Assembly: GCA_030267565.1 (NCBI GenBank)
Contig: BRXU01000019.1
Coordinates: 112,501 to 176,500 of the forward strand
Length of the DNA stretch: 64,000 nt
Direction of reading: 5' to 3'
Source of the DNA: Pleodorina starrii
Taxonomy: Eukaryota; Chlorophyta; Chlorophyceae; Chlamydomonadales; Volvocaceae
In this document: positions 48,101-60,339 of the stretch, piece by piece
Numbering within the stretch: position 1 is the first letter of the stretch
Layout: the number at the start of each line of letters is the position of its first letter
Notes under the pieces: model-generated
Told to the model about the DNA's origin: nothing
The model's input: the letters and a program-made list of their open reading frames with translations, nothing else
The model's database searches: none
Translations under genes and position numbers: made by a program

Positions 48101-48896
48101 GTCGGGGCGCTACCCGGGCAAGTGCGACGTGGCTCGCGGCACGACGCTGTGCGTGGTGAAGCCGCACGTGGTGGCGGACGGCGCGGCGGGGCTGGTGGTT
48201 GATATGATTCAGGACGTGTACGACATCACGGCCGCGCAGCTGTTCACGCTGGACCGCAACGCCGCGGCGGAGGTGAGATCGGTGTGCGTGGCAGCTGCTG
48301 CTGGTGATGCTGCTACTCGGCCGCCCGATTGGCTCCACCGGCTCCACCGCTGTTCCGGCAATTGGGTTGTCGCGTAAACCGTTTGACCTGTGCGAAGGTG
48401 CATGCACGTTTGCGCACATGCCTTGGTTCTCCGGTAGGGACTTTTTTTTATTGTGATTGTTACAGTGGGCTCCCGAGTGAAGCCAACAGGCCGGCTGGCC
48501 GTGCACTGCACCGGAGCTTCTCCCCTTGTTCACCTGCGTGCGTGTGCATCACGCTGTTTCGTGGCCCCTCCCTCCTCTCCCCTCCCCTCCGCCCAGTTTT
48601 ATGAGGTGTACAAGGGCGTGCTCCCTGCTGGCGACTTCAATGCAATGGTGGAGCATCTCACCAGCGGGCCGGTGCTGGCGCTGGAGGTGGCGGACCGGGA
48701 CGGGGCGGACGCGGTGGAGCCGTTCCGGCAGCTGGCGGGGCCCATGGACCCCGAGCTGGCGCGCGTGTTGCGGCCCGAGTCGCTGCGCGCGCGGTTTGGA
48801 CTCAACACCATCAAGAACGGCGTGCACTGCACCGACCTGACTGAGGACGGCGTGCTGGAGGTCAGCTACTTTTTCACCATCCTGGCGCAAGCATGA
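45166..48896 (+). CDS. FAP67: NME7/FAP67-type axonemal nucleoside diphosphate kinase
   Basis: Seven exons: 45,166-45,276; 45,523-45,623; 45,736-45,801; 46,222-46,305; 46,741-46,927; 47,982-48,272; 48,597-48,896. Phases agree and the 1,140 nt give 379 residues, close to the roughly 376 of animal NME7. Residues 5-92 form a DM10 domain ([40 protein letters not shown]). Two NDK domains follow. The first begins [12 protein letters not shown] (94-105) and keeps the catalytic-type His206 in NACHGSD. The second begins near LCVVKPHVV and has His357 in NGVHCTD, with the same Cys/Thr replacements as NME7. In Chlamydomonas FAP67 is a microtubule inner protein of the flagellar doublet, so this gene implies a flagellated cell. 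The earlier of two in-frame ATGs was chosen. Introns 4 and 5 are long and hold unrelated open frames. Confidence 0.95.
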
Positions 48897-49428
48897 CAAG
48901 CATAGACAGATGGGCGGAAATAAGGAGCGACTTCACTTCGCGACGGAGGGCAGGGGGGAGGCGCATGGGTGTGCTGCGTGCGTGCGGGTAGGTCGAAGCG
49001 TGAACATGCGCGCAAGCATTTGGCTAGGGGCGCCCGGGGGCGGGGCTGTCGGAATTTGTTAATGGGGAAATAGGGCTCGAGGAGGGGGGTTGTGGTGAGA
49101 AATGCCGCGGTCGCGTAGTTGGTGGCGGAAGGTGCAGCTGGGCAGAGCGGGGAGGCGGCAAAAAGGCTTTCACCGGAGCTTAACCCATTCAAAAGATGAG
49201 TGCTGCGTGGGCCGCGCCGCGGGTTTTGGTGGTAACTGTGTGCCGTAGTTTGTCCTTCATGTCCACAGGAAGTTTCTCTTCAGGGAAATTAAAACAAATT
49301 TTCTCCATGTAAAGGAGATACGGAAACATTCTGTTGCCCAATAAGTCCGCCGCAAATCAAGACAGTGCAAGTATTCCGGCATTGAAACCAATTACACACT
49401 GTCGGGTCTTTGTATACTGTGCAACGCA
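48897..49428. other. FAP67 3' UTR and bL32m upstream region
   Basis: The gap between two plus-strand genes. The first 410 bases lead to a TGTAA signal at 49,308; the last 115 bases are AT-rich and should contain the bL32m promoter and leader. No other feature seen. Confidence 0.6.
49308..49312 (+). terminator. TGTAA polyadenylation-type signal for FAP67
   Basis: TGTAA occurs 412 bases after the FAP67 stop, in an AT-rich stretch (ATTTTCTCCATGTAAAGG). It is the first such motif downstream that I found. Confidence 0.6.
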
Positions 49429-50084
49429 ATGCGATCGATATTGGCGTTGCACGTCGCCACAGCGTCTCGCCTGATCACGAGCGCAACGACTGCATCAGCA
49501 TCAGCGACGACGGCAGTTCGCCATTTTCAGATTGATTCGACGCTTACTGAGTCGGAAGCGTCAAGCAGTACCCATGTATGTAATGGAAGTTTTGGTAGAG
49601 GTTCCTTCGCTTCCTCGAGCTTCGGGGGCCCGTCCGATTTCCCTGACGTGCCACAGTTGTGCGCCACGCCCAAAAAGAAGGTATGTCAACGAGGCGAGGA
49701 TGTCTTTTGATCGTAAAAGCGAAGTATTAAACAAGTGCGGCCTGAAACGCAGCTGACGCTGTACCGGCGCGGGAACCGGCGGGTGTGGTACTGGCTCAAG
49801 CGAAAGGAAGAGTGCGCCAAATGCACGTGAGTAAGCAACATCTTCTGGCGCATTCTCGCCCACATGAGAAACCCGTTTCCTGGGTGCACACAGTTGCTTG
49901 CATATCCAACACCCTCCCTGTCCCCTACCCACCCTTCGCATGATCCCGCAGTTTTTGCGGGGCAATTTCTGGGCGGAACCACATGTTCAGCGGCGCAGCT
50001 GGAAACTCCCTCTGCACGGGGCAGTGCGTGCAGCAACCGAATGAGGGCATCAAGTACCCTGACGAGTACAGGCCGCCCTGCTGA
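49429..50084 (+). CDS. MRPL32: mitochondrial large-subunit ribosomal protein bL32m
   Basis: Three exons: 49,429-49,680; 49,753-49,826; 49,952-50,084 (459 nt, 152 residues, phases agree). The first 45 residues are Ala/Ser/Thr/Arg-rich with few acids, a typical mitochondrial presequence. The conserved core crosses the first intron: CATPKKK joins LTLYRRGNRRVWYWLKRK, matching the bL32 pattern PKKK...RRGNRR. It is followed by a zinc-ribbon half site CAKCTFCG at about residues 105-112, with two further Cys near 128-132 and a terminal Cys. Plastid L32 is normally encoded in the plastid genome, and the leader is presequence-like, so a mitochondrial location is the better reading. It lies 532 bases after FAP67 on the same strand. 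Confidence 0.75.
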
Positions 50085-51319
50085 GGGGCAGGGTCTTCAT
50101 CGCCCGTGCAGTGCAGTGTAGTGTGCTGGAATGAACAACGAACGAGCGCTTAGGGCAGAACTGGAGCGGGGGCGTGTTTGAATGTTTCTTATATACACAC
50201 ACTGGGGAGGGAATATCAGGTCGCGCGCGCGGGATATACACAGTCGGTTGGTCAGGCGTCCCAGCGACTCCGCGCCGCGACCCCATGTGGTGGCCACAGG
50301 AGGGCCTTACTTGGCTGCGGCCGTGCTATAATGTCCACAATGGTCCAGGCGTTTGTCCAGTGAGGCAACATTTGCCGTCCAACGCAAAAAGGATGCTAAT
50401 GTCGTAAGACTCGGTGCTCAGATAAGAGGCAGCGAGGCCGGCAAGGGCCGCACTGAAACGCCTCCGGCACCTGGTATCACATTCCAACTCGTTGCACTCT
50501 CTGCAACAGGGAACACTGCACTGCACTGCACTGCCGCATGGTTGACCCGGCCGGCCGGGAACGATCCAAATGCTGCCGTTGGCAGGACCCTCTCCAGCGA
50601 ACTCCAGGACCCGCACCGCGTATTATTTCTGTGCGCCATTCACCTCAACAAACAAGTGGACGCCTCAGCACTAGCCTCAGCACATTTCAGGGCGCGGCTC
50701 TGTGGGCTCGAAGCCCTGCTGCTTTGCGTCCCCGTTGCTCATCCTGCGTCAATCGTGCACTGTACAGATTCAAACAATCAAAACGCCTCCCGCATGTCCT
50801 GCCACTAATGTGCCATGTGACGCCGGTCTACGAATGGGGCGCACGCGCGCCCAGCATTTTGAGGCAGTGCAAAAGTCTCCTCGACTGCGAGCAACGGACC
50901 CTAGGGCCCCAGGCATCCGTTCGCCAGCCGCCCGCCTCTTGCAGCGCTTGCATGCCGAAACATTCACCGCACACGCCGCGGGTGGCACCCCAACCCTGCG
51001 ACGCTGGCACCCCAATTATTGTTCTGCCTGCGCGCATCAAACGCCAGCAAATGCACTGTTGACCGGGTCGGGACCAGCGCAACGCACGATACGTCCCGAC
51101 GTCTGGGTAGCTAAAAGCCTGGCAGGAAGTCGGGCCCTGGCGCTGGGCGCTGGCGCCTGAGCCGGCGCCAGGCAGCGTGGCGCTCGCGATGACGCAAACG
51201 CCGGGTAGGGCCTTGTAAGGCAGTTTGGGGCCGCTCGGTCTGCATCCTGCGGCCGTTCGAGGAGGCCCAGAGCATACGGACTAAACCCCAGCTGGCTCGG
51301 ACACACACCGCCCCGCGCC
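50085..51319. other. intergenic between convergent genes
   Basis: It holds the 3' UTRs of bL32m (plus) and of the TFIIS-N protein gene (minus). A palindromic GC stretch (TGGCGCCTGAGCCGGCGCCA) lies near 51,153. No TGTAA was found close to either stop, and no additional gene is recognised. Confidence 0.55.
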
Positions 51320-54300
51320 TCAACCCGCCGTGTCGGCCGACGCCGGCGGATCTAATGGCCCAGGCTCAACCGCCGCCGACCAGCCCGTGAACCCACTGCC
51401 GCCGACACCGCCGCTGCCATCGCCCCCAGTCGAGCGACCGGCCACCGTTACAGCGCCCGGCCCCGCGCCGCCGCCGGCCGCCGGCAATTGCAGCCCGTGT
51501 GCATCGCCGCTGTTGCCGTCGCCGCCGCCACCGGGCTCCAGCCCCGGCGACTGCGCATCACCGCCTCTGTCCCTGTCCCTGCCTCCTCGACCGGGCCCGC
51601 TACCGACCGTGAGCTCCGCCCCCGTGTCGTCCTGACAGCCCACGGAGCCCCCCAAGCCATCGCCGCCGCAGCCGCCGCTGCGCGGTCCCACCGGCATCAG
51701 GTCGTCATCTGATGTCATCATGGCCGCCTCGTCGTCCTGACTGCCCATGTCCGCGTCCGCGTCGCCCTCCGTCACCACCCCCGCAGACGCCGCCGCCGCC
51801 TGCTCGCCTGCCTGTCCGCCTCGCTCACCGGCGGCCGTGCCCAGCTCCAGGCTGCTCAGCAGCAGCGACACCCGCCTCACCTGCGAGGCGCTCCCACCAC
51901 CGCCGCCGCCACCGCCACCGCCGCCACCGTGCGCTGAGGAGCCGCCAGTGCCGCCGCTGCCGGCTGCGTGGTGGCGCTGGCGCTTGCTGAGGGGCGCGTG
52001 CAGACCCAGGAGGCTGGACCGCGCGGGCGTCTTGACACCGGAGATGAGTCCGCCGTGGGGGGCTGCGTGGGGGCGCTGGTCGTCGGAGGCGGCCCCGGCC
52101 CCGGTAGTGTCGGGCAGAAGCAGGGGCAGGGGCAAGGGGAGGCTGCCAGGCTGCAGCGCGCGCGGGCCTGCGAGCGGAAGCGGAAGGGACCGAGCAGCGC
52201 CTCAGCGCCTCAGCACTCGTTTACTGCCCAAGAGGTCCTTCCTTCCCAAGACGTGCACATGCATGACGCAGGTCGCGGGGTCCCCTACACCGCAATCGTG
52301 TCATGTGGTGCAGTACAGTGCAATGCAGGGGCTCCTGCACCACACCTCGCCCCATCGCACCAATCCATCACCCCAATCCGAACATGAATAGAGGCACCCA
52401 GCATAAGCACCAGGCCCATCTCGCCATCTGCTCGCCCGCTGGTCGAGATTGATGCAGCCCTGGATGCGCGTTGAACCCCAGTACCGCATTCGATTTTGAG
52501 TCTGGACACCGGACACCCAAACCCCAACCAGACATACATACATCCCTGCCTTCCGCCTGGCCGCGCACCGCCCACCTGCCAAGATGGTGCCCGACGCGGG
52601 CCGCTTGTTGGGGTTGCCGCTACGCCTGCGAGAGCTGGACCGCTCGCCCTTGCGCTTGCGGCCCCCGGGGGGTGGCGGCAGCAGCAAGCCGCCCACAGCC
52701 GCCGACATGGGCAACGCCGCCGGCGGACTCAGTGCGCAGGGGGGCGCCGGCGGGGGCGGCTGCGTCGTGACCGCCCCAGGCGACCCGAGCCCCAACCCCA
52801 CGCCGGTGCTGACGTTGGCGTTCCACGCAGGCAGCGGCAGTGCTGCAGACCGGGGCGGCGTCGGGTTGGCGACATCCGCTCCGGCGGCGTGAGCGGGGCG
52901 GGGCGTGTTCGCGATTGCGCCCACGTCCCCCAGCCCTGCGCCGCTGGGCGCCCGCGGGCAGACCGGAGAGTGCAGGAAACGGTCCACCGCGCCGGCGCCC
53001 TCGCCCACGCCGCCCGCCGTCGCCGCCGCTGCCGTCGGCGTCGGCAGGGGCGAGCACGATCTTGCGATGCCGGAAACAGCGCCGCTGCCGCCACTACAGC
53101 ACTTGCAGCCGCCACCGCCACCGCCGCCGAGACGCAGGCCACGACTGCCTTCAGCTTCCCCTGCAGTGCTTGCTGCTGCAGCACCCGGCCGAGTCCTCCG
53201 CCCCCTGCCACCCTCGTCGTTCGAGACCTCGCCGCTGCTGACGCCCTCCGCCTCCGAAGCCGTGCGAGATCCCGACGGCGGGTCGTCACCCCCCGTCGCG
53301 CGGGGACCAGCCCGCGGCGCGAACCTCGAACCCTGAGCGGGGGCAGCAGCCGTCGCCCCGTCCTCCCCCGCCAAGCGCCCGCCATGGCCGCCGCCGGCGC
53401 CGCGCGCGGCCTGGATTTGCATGTGCAGCGGCGACGGCTTCAGCGGCACCTGCAGACCCGCCCTCGACCGCCGGGCCGCCGGCGGCAACGCGCCCGGATG
53501 ACTCCCCGCGGTGGCGTCAGCGGCGGGGGCAGCGGCGGCGCCTCCAGCCAGCAGCGCCTCCGCTTCCGTCTTCGCCGCGGCCGCCAGCGCCTCCGGTAAC
53601 ACATCGGAATGGCTGCGCGCCAGACTGAGGCTGAGCGCCGACAGACTGAGGTCGTGTGCCGCCGCCGCCGCCGCCGCAGCAGCAGCGGCGGGGCGCTGGT
53701 TCAGGCCGGAGGAGCGCCGGAGCGGTTGGGAGTGGCGATGGGGCAGGGGCCGGGCTTGGGGGCCGGGCTCCGCCTGGTCGCGCACGTCCACATCGCGAGG
53801 CTGGTCGCTGGGGTGGAAGCGCGGGTGGTACCGCAGGGCGTCGTCGGCGCCGGCAGCAGCACGGGGGTCGATGTTCCCCGCCAGTGATGCCCCCAGCTGG
53901 CGGGACGGATGAGGCCAGTCCCGCGACTGGTGCTGGTGCTGGTGCTCTTGCTGGTGAAGGTGCTGTGGGTTGTGGGAGGTGCTGGCGCCGCGGTTATCTG
54001 CGAGCCCGCCGGCCAGGTCCAGGTCCAGGCAGCTGCCGCCGTCCAGGTCCATGGCTGCGACTGCGGTTGTCGTGGCAGTGGCGGCGGCTGCGGTGTGCGG
54101 CTGTCCCCGGGCTGAGGCGGGGGGAGCGGGGCCCCGTCGCGCGGCGGCCTTGAGGACCTCCTTCCAGCCGGCAGTCAAGCGCCTGCGCGGGGGGGGGGGG
54201 GAAACGAGGCGAGCAAGGGGACGGTGAAGGCACATGAAGGCATGACCTCCACATGCCTTGAGGGTCCAGCTAGTCCGCCGTGTTGACCTTGCAGCCGCTA

Positions 54301-57300
54301 TGCTGGCTCCTTTATCTGAGTACCCGAGTCCGCATTTCGCACCTGTCGACCCGTCGAGGGCCGCTTTCTGTCCCGCTTTTACCCGCCTGCCATCTCGCCA
54401 GCCCAGAGGCAACGCCCCTTGACCCACCACCACTCCCATCAACCTACCCTTCGGGCTCCGCCCCCTACCCACCCCCACACGCCCTCCTCTACGCACCCTA
54501 CATTCACCCTCCCTGAGACCCTGACCCCCCCACCTCGCCGCCGCTGCCACCTCCGGGCTGCTGCTGCTCTGCAGCGGACACACCAGCGCCGCCACCTGCG
54601 AGTCCGCCAGCAGCTGCGGAGTGACGCGCAGACCCGCCAGCAGCGACAAGATCAGCGCCATCGCCTGCGTGTTCCCGCCCTGCACCGCCCGCCGCAGCGA
54701 GCACTTGAGCTTCAGAAGCTCCTCAAGCGCCGCCGCGCCCCCAGCACAGACCCCGCGCCCGCGCCCGGCCTCCACCACAGACCCGGGCGGCCGCTCCTCG
54801 GGAGCCAGAGGACCCGGGCGCAGGTGCAGCTGCTGCTGCAGTTGCTGCTGCTGCTCCGGAGCAATGGGCGTATCGGCGTCGCGCGGTAGGGCAAGGGTGA
54901 GACTGGAGAAGCCGGCGAGGAGGCCCATGCGCTGATGGTCCGAGGGGAGTGCGGGTGCGGGAGGGGAGGTGGGGGACCAGGGCGGCGATGCAACCAGACC
55001 GGGTAGCGGGCGCCAGCGGGGAGTGCGGCCTGCGGCAGGCGGGAGGGCGGGTTAGGAGACGGTGCGGGGAGGGGCGATGGGACTCACAGATCGGACCAGA
55101 TCGGCAATGACAGGGGACAATGACAGGGAGCCATGTTCCTTGCACAACAACAACAACAACATCAGCCGTCGAGAGGACGGGTGCCGGCGGGAGGATGACC
55201 GCAGCCGCGAGCTGCATGACGGTGAAGATATTTTCACAGCCGCGCTGTGAGCCGCGGCACGGAGTGCCGCGTGCTGCCGCGCACACCCACACCAGCGCCA
55301 TTCGCCGAGCGAATCATGCACCGCCACGCCGCGTCGTCGTCATCCTCGGCACCGGGGCCCGCACTCGGTACACACCCCGGTTGACGGGCCTCCCGCCTGT
55401 CTCTCCCGGGAAGCCGCTCCGCCCTCCGTGCCCCCGCTTCGCTGCCCCCGCTTCGCTGCCCCGCTTCGCTACTGATGCCGATATGATACTAATCTCCGCG
55501 CAGCAGATGCAGGCGCCCCACGCCCCCGTCCCTCCACGCACGTCGACAGCGCTGCACCCTCCGGGCCACGAACCACATGACCCACCTGTCAGCCGGAACG
55601 CACCGCGCGCCCGCTCCTCCCGCGTCCCAGCCTCGCCCTCGTCATCCGCATCAAAGCCGTCCTCTCCGCTGCCGCCCCCGCCGCCTGCAGCTGCAGTTGC
55701 CTCCATCCCGGCCTGGCTCACGCCGCCTGGCCGCTCCGCCCACCGCTGATGGACTCTCCCCTCCGCAGTACCGCCGCCGCCGCTGTCGCCACCACCATTG
55801 CGCGGCCCCAACTCGGGCGTCCCCTGCAGCGGCTCCCCAATCGCCATCTCATCTGGAAGCTCCTCGGGGGGCTGCAGCGGCGACGGCTGCCACCGACCCT
55901 CGTCCGGCGCCGCGTGTGTGGACAGCAGGGCCAGCGTCCCCATGACGCCATCAAGCTGGCCGCCGCCTCCCGCGGCGCCGTTGCCCGCGTCTCCCCCGCG
56001 GAAGCTCATGCCCCGCAGCGCGTCCCAGCCGCCTGCTGCTGGCCCCGCCGCTGCACGAGGCCGCTCCGGCGTGGGCAGCAGCGCGCCCTCCGCGGTGCGG
56101 TCCGCCGACCCCACCTCGATCAGCATGGCGCCGTCGTCGCCCTCGTCATCCTCAGCCTCCAGCGCGGCGGCCCTCCCGGGATGGACGAGCCCCCCGGAAG
56201 CGACCGGGGACTCCCCGACTGGATGTGGCGCCTGTGGCTGCTGCTGCTGCTGCTGCTGCCGTTGTCTCAGCTGGGCCTGCGCCACTGCCTGCTCCGGCTG
56301 CTGCAACAGCAGCTGCTGGTGTGCCTGTCTCGCCTGCTCCGCCTGCATCCGGTCCGGCTGCAGCTGCTGCTGCTGCTGCAGTTGCCGCCGCGCGTCCCGT
56401 GTCTGCTGCTGCTGCTGCTGCTGCTGTGCGAGCAGGTCGGAGGTGTCGGTGCAGGTGCGGCCTTCGAGAGCCTCGCGCGGGTCCCCCCGCACCAACGCAG
56501 TCGGATGCAGGTACGTGTGCCCCGCAGACAGCGACAGAGTGGACAGCGCCCGCCCGCTGCTGCTGGTGGTGGTGGTGTTGGTGGCCAGGTGTATGGTGGC
56601 ACCACCGCCGGGGGGACTGAGGCCCTGAAGCGCCAGGCCCGGTGTCGACACCGCCGGTAGGCCCAGGCCGCGGCACGCGTGGCCCTGAAGCGCCAGGCCC
56701 GGCAGCGGGGCGGCCGCTCGGGCTTGGCGGCGCGGCGGCGGCATCGTGTCGTCGACGCAGCGGCGCATATCTGCTAGGTCCAGGTCCAGGTCCAGGTCCA
56801 GGTCGAGATCGCGGGCGCCGCCGCCATCACTGGAGGCGGGGGCGGGGAGCTTGTCCGGGGGGCTGCCGGCATCGGGACCGACAGCGGCAGTCGGTAACGC
56901 CCTGGTGCCTGTGGGGGCGGCCGGGCGAGACACGTGCGACCAACGCGGCGGATCACGGGGGATGGGGTGCAGGGACTTGTGGTGCCACAACAGACTGCAA
57001 CCTGATCTAGCCGGGCTACGCGACCACTCCATCCGGTGGCAGCTCCGGAGGCCGCCATTACCGCCGGCATGGCAGGTTTGTAAATGGGAGGGGAAGGGCG
57101 CAGCGACCAACTCGTCAACGTTCGGATGTCGTCCGCGCCAAAGGAGCGAAAGAGCCGCAGCACACAGCATCGCATCTCCCTCCCCCACAACGTCAAGAGG
57201 ACACGGCCACCACTGAAAACACACGCTCCATGCCTCTGGGCCCCTGGGCCCCCGCCGCGTACCTTCTGACGGCACTGTTTGCCGCCGCATGAGGGGCATG

Positions 57301-58615
57301 CCTGGCTGCGCAGCCCCAGCGGGTGAAGCCACTCTTCCATTAGCGGTCGCCACTGCGGTCACGGCGGGGGCAGTAGCAGCGGCGGCGGCACCGACAGCGG
57401 CAGGGGCAATGGCGCCGACACCAGCGCCAGCATCACCACCGCCATAACCAATGAAGCCCTGTGGTGGCATCGGCCCCTCCTGAGCACGTGGGTGCACCTG
57501 CGCCTGCGCCTGCGCCTGGGTGATGAGCAGTGAGGACATCATGCGGAGGGGCACCACCACGCCGCCGTCGCGCTCCCGCCGGTGAGACACCGTGGGCGTG
57601 CCCTGCTGCTGCGGGCTCACGCCCACCAGCGTGAAGCTCCTGTACGGCAAGGGGCAACACCATGCAACGTAGCAGGCCGTGCAGGGCGGCGCGGCATTGC
57701 CTGAGCAACACTTGCATGACTCTCTGGTGAATCGCCTGGATCAGCCCCACCCTTGCACAGAAGCGTTCCGACAGCAGCACAGCACAACATGGGCGCTCTC
57801 CGCATGCCCCAAAAGAAGCGCCCGAGAGCCTTCCCCGAGCCAGCCTACGGTATAGCCCTATACGGCATCTTGTCACCTACCTGTGCATGTACGAGTGCAC
57901 GTACGTATCCGGCAAACCTGGACCCCCCCCCAACACACCCACACCCACACCCACACACGGCTGGTCACCAGTCGCTGGAGCCACCCGTCTGCACCCCACC
58001 CCCCGGCTGCTCACCTCATGCACTCCGCGGTGGGGGACTGCTGCTGCAGCTCGGGGGGCAGCTCATATCTGGCGGGTGTGGAGTCCATGGTGATGTGCTG
58101 CCTCTGCTTGGCTCGCTTCTGGTTCTGCAGCTGCTTGGCCTGCTCGCGGAGGGACGGCAGCGCGGGAGGGCTCACCCACAGCAGGTCACCCGGCTGGGGC
58201 GGCTGCGACAGCCCTTGCTCCTGCTGCGGCTGCCGCCGGCTGGGGCCGGCGCCATCGGTTTGCGGGTGCTGTTGTAAGTCCCCGTTGCGCGCCTCACCGG
58301 CTCCTGCGCAGTATGGGCACGGCATCGGGGTCCAGTGCTGACGGGTGGGCTGTCGAAGGACACGTCGCGGGAATAGTTTGCTGGCCGCCCCCAGGTCGAT
58401 TCCCGGCGCCCGGTCATTTCTGCGTTTTACAAGACTCCCGCCAAACTCGGTACGTCAAAGCACGCATACCACGAGACGCTGTCCCAACTGTGGTGAAGCG
58501 GCCGTACGCAGGCGCTCAAGAGGTCTATCACCTTACCCGGTATCAGAACAGCTGCAAGCGCCTCTGTATGTGGGTGAAGGCGAACTGGCACCACCCGTCC
58601 TGCCTCTGTCGCCAT
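51320..58615 (-). CDS. large Q-rich low-complexity protein with TFIIS N-terminal domain
   Basis: Exons on the minus strand: 58,615-58,537; 58,419 to about 58,364; 58,268-58,015; 57,639-57,263; 56,908-55,586; 55,029-54,534; 54,182-52,576; 52,167-51,320. With these boundaries the 5,040 nt give about 1,679 residues; the exon 2/3 junction has alternatives that change only a few residues. Around residues 795-885, spanning the intron at 54,183-54,533, is a helical bundle with ALEELLKLK, LLAGLRVTPQLLADSQVAAL and AARRLTAGWKEVL. That is the TFIIS N-terminal (TND/LW) domain of TFIIS, Mediator MED26, elongin A and related RNA polymerase II elongation factors. The rest is disordered: poly-Gln tracts from CAG runs at 56,230-56,430, DL repeats, and Gly/Ala runs. 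A basic patch (GGRKRKGERSSSRRRSGN) is a likely nuclear signal. It is probably a nuclear transcription or elongation regulator; which family is open. Confidence 0.8.
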
Positions 58616-59376
58616 GTTCGGCGCCCGTAATGAATTTCAGCTTCAATTCAGCCCAAAATGCCTCAGAAGTAATTCAGCGTGTCCTCAAAAGGGCGGCACA
58701 TGGATCCCCGTAGGCAGCAACCGGACCAAAGCGGGGCATAACCAAATGCAAGGCTGCATCCACAGAGGGCCCAAAGCACCCGTTGTCAGGTTATATCCAA
58801 CGAACGGGGCTCCAGGCGTGCCCTTCAAGCCTAGACGCGTTGGCGGAAGTGGGATCCTTGCCGCAAGTCCTAAACCGCTGGACCGCTAGACCCTACTCAG
58901 AGCATTTGGTTGCATTGAGGTACTGTACGTAAATTACCAAGCAATGTATCCCAATTTTAAGCGTTCAATGGCCTTCGTCACAGGGATAAGACGCAAGGGC
59001 CCCTGATGCATACTATTGGAGCATGGTAATTGTGGATATGTGTATGGAATCCTGAAAGCCGAAGGGAAAATGTTGCTGCTACAAAACAATGAGTCACAGG
59101 TGTAACAATTGTATCGTGCGACCGGTAGTTTCATTTTCGTTTTTCATCAAAGTGAACCTCAGCGCATGGGAATGATTTATTCACGAGAACACAGACTGCA
59201 CGACTGCATGCATGAGATTTGCGCCTCTGAGAGAGGTTAACTGCCCTCCGACCTTACTCAGGCTCGGTGGTGTTGCCTACTCGGCCGACTTGTTTTACCA
59301 GAAAATTCTGTAAATTTGCATTCTGAATAGTATCTTAGCTGAACGGACAGAAGCCGGCGTTATACTCAGTACTAGA
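58616..59376. other. divergent intergenic region
   Basis: This lies between the starts of the TFIIS-N protein gene (leftward) and the zinc-motif membrane protein (rightward), so it should contain both promoters. It is AT-richer from about 58,900 to 59,350. No other gene recognised. Confidence 0.55.
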
Positions 59377-60004
59377 ATGGCTGCCAGCAGGGCGCTGGGG
59401 CGTGCTTTCCTTGCCGCCGGCGGCACTATGGTCGTCATTGTGGGTGCGACGGCCGTGGTCAGCGGCGCGTCGATGGCGGTGGTCAAAGCTGTAATGGACC
59501 GGCAAAAGGTTTGGGCCGGGGTGCGGGGTTCGCGCGTGCGTGTGGTTTTTCGTGGGCACCTCGCTGACGCACAGCCGTCCTTGCACTGCAGTCGAAGACC
59601 CAGGTGCCATGCACTGTGTGCCACGCAAAAAAGCGTGTGGTTTGTGAGGTGTGCGAAGGTGAGCTCGGGGTCGGTGCAGCGAGCACGTACGTACGTACGT
59701 ACGTGAGCGAGCACGTACTGCACCTCCCTCGTGGCTTTTCAACCCACCGTGCTGGCGCCCCACCTCGCCGTGCCGCATCTCACCACTCTTGCCCCCATGA
59801 CCAGGTGAACGCATCATCAAGTACTGGCCCACTCCCGACCCGCCGCCATCAACGTCACACGCCTGGACCGTTTGTGCCATGTGTGAGGGCGCGGGCGACC
59901 ACGGCTGCATCAACTGCGTCGGCACGGGGAATGTCAACCTGTATCCCTGGGAGGCTGGGGAAGAGCAACTGACAAGCGGCCTGATGAACCCCCCGCCGCC
60001 TTAA
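59377..60004 (+). CDS. small membrane protein with DnaJ-type CxxC zinc motifs
   Basis: Three exons: 59,377-59,508; 59,592-59,658; 59,805-60,004 (399 nt, 132 residues, phases agree). The N-terminus has a short basic lead and a hydrophobic segment at about residues 10-38 (GTMVVIVGATAVVSGASMAV), either a membrane anchor or part of an organelle leader. Four CxxC motifs follow: CTVC and CEVC in the second exon, then CAMC and CINC in the third, with Gly around them (CEG, CEGAGDHG, CVGTG). This is the layout of the DnaJ cysteine-rich zinc domain without a J domain, as seen in plastid factors such as BSD2-like proteins. Function unknown; a thiol or zinc chaperone role in an organelle is an inference. 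The protein ends in a proline run. Confidence 0.8.
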
Positions 60005-60339
60005 AGCTATGGGGCCTTCACAACGTGCGTGCGGTTACAGTCTCTCCCTCTCCCTCTCCCTCTCCCTGGTGAAATGCTTCACTGCACGAGTTCTGCTGAA
60101 CCCCGCGGTCGAACCTGGGTGGGTGGGTGGGTGGGTGGGTGGGTCCCACCACGGAAGCGAATCCCTCCCCGTTAGTCGAGCGAGGAGCCCTGACACGGCA
60201 GGCGACAGGCCCGTGGGTAAGAGGTGTGGATCCCCCAGCGCTTCCTCCGTTTGCCGCAGCCCTGGTTGGCCCTGGTTGGCCCTGGTTGGCATCGGTCGGT
60301 CTCTGCATGATCGGGCCCTACGGCAGGGGTTGCACCCGG

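Noticed and set aside
58011..58325. ATG at 58,325 as the start of the TFIIS-N protein
   Set aside because: The upstream exon at 58,615-58,537 starts at a good ATG and joins in phase through 58,419; the 58,325 start would ignore it. Not fully excluded.
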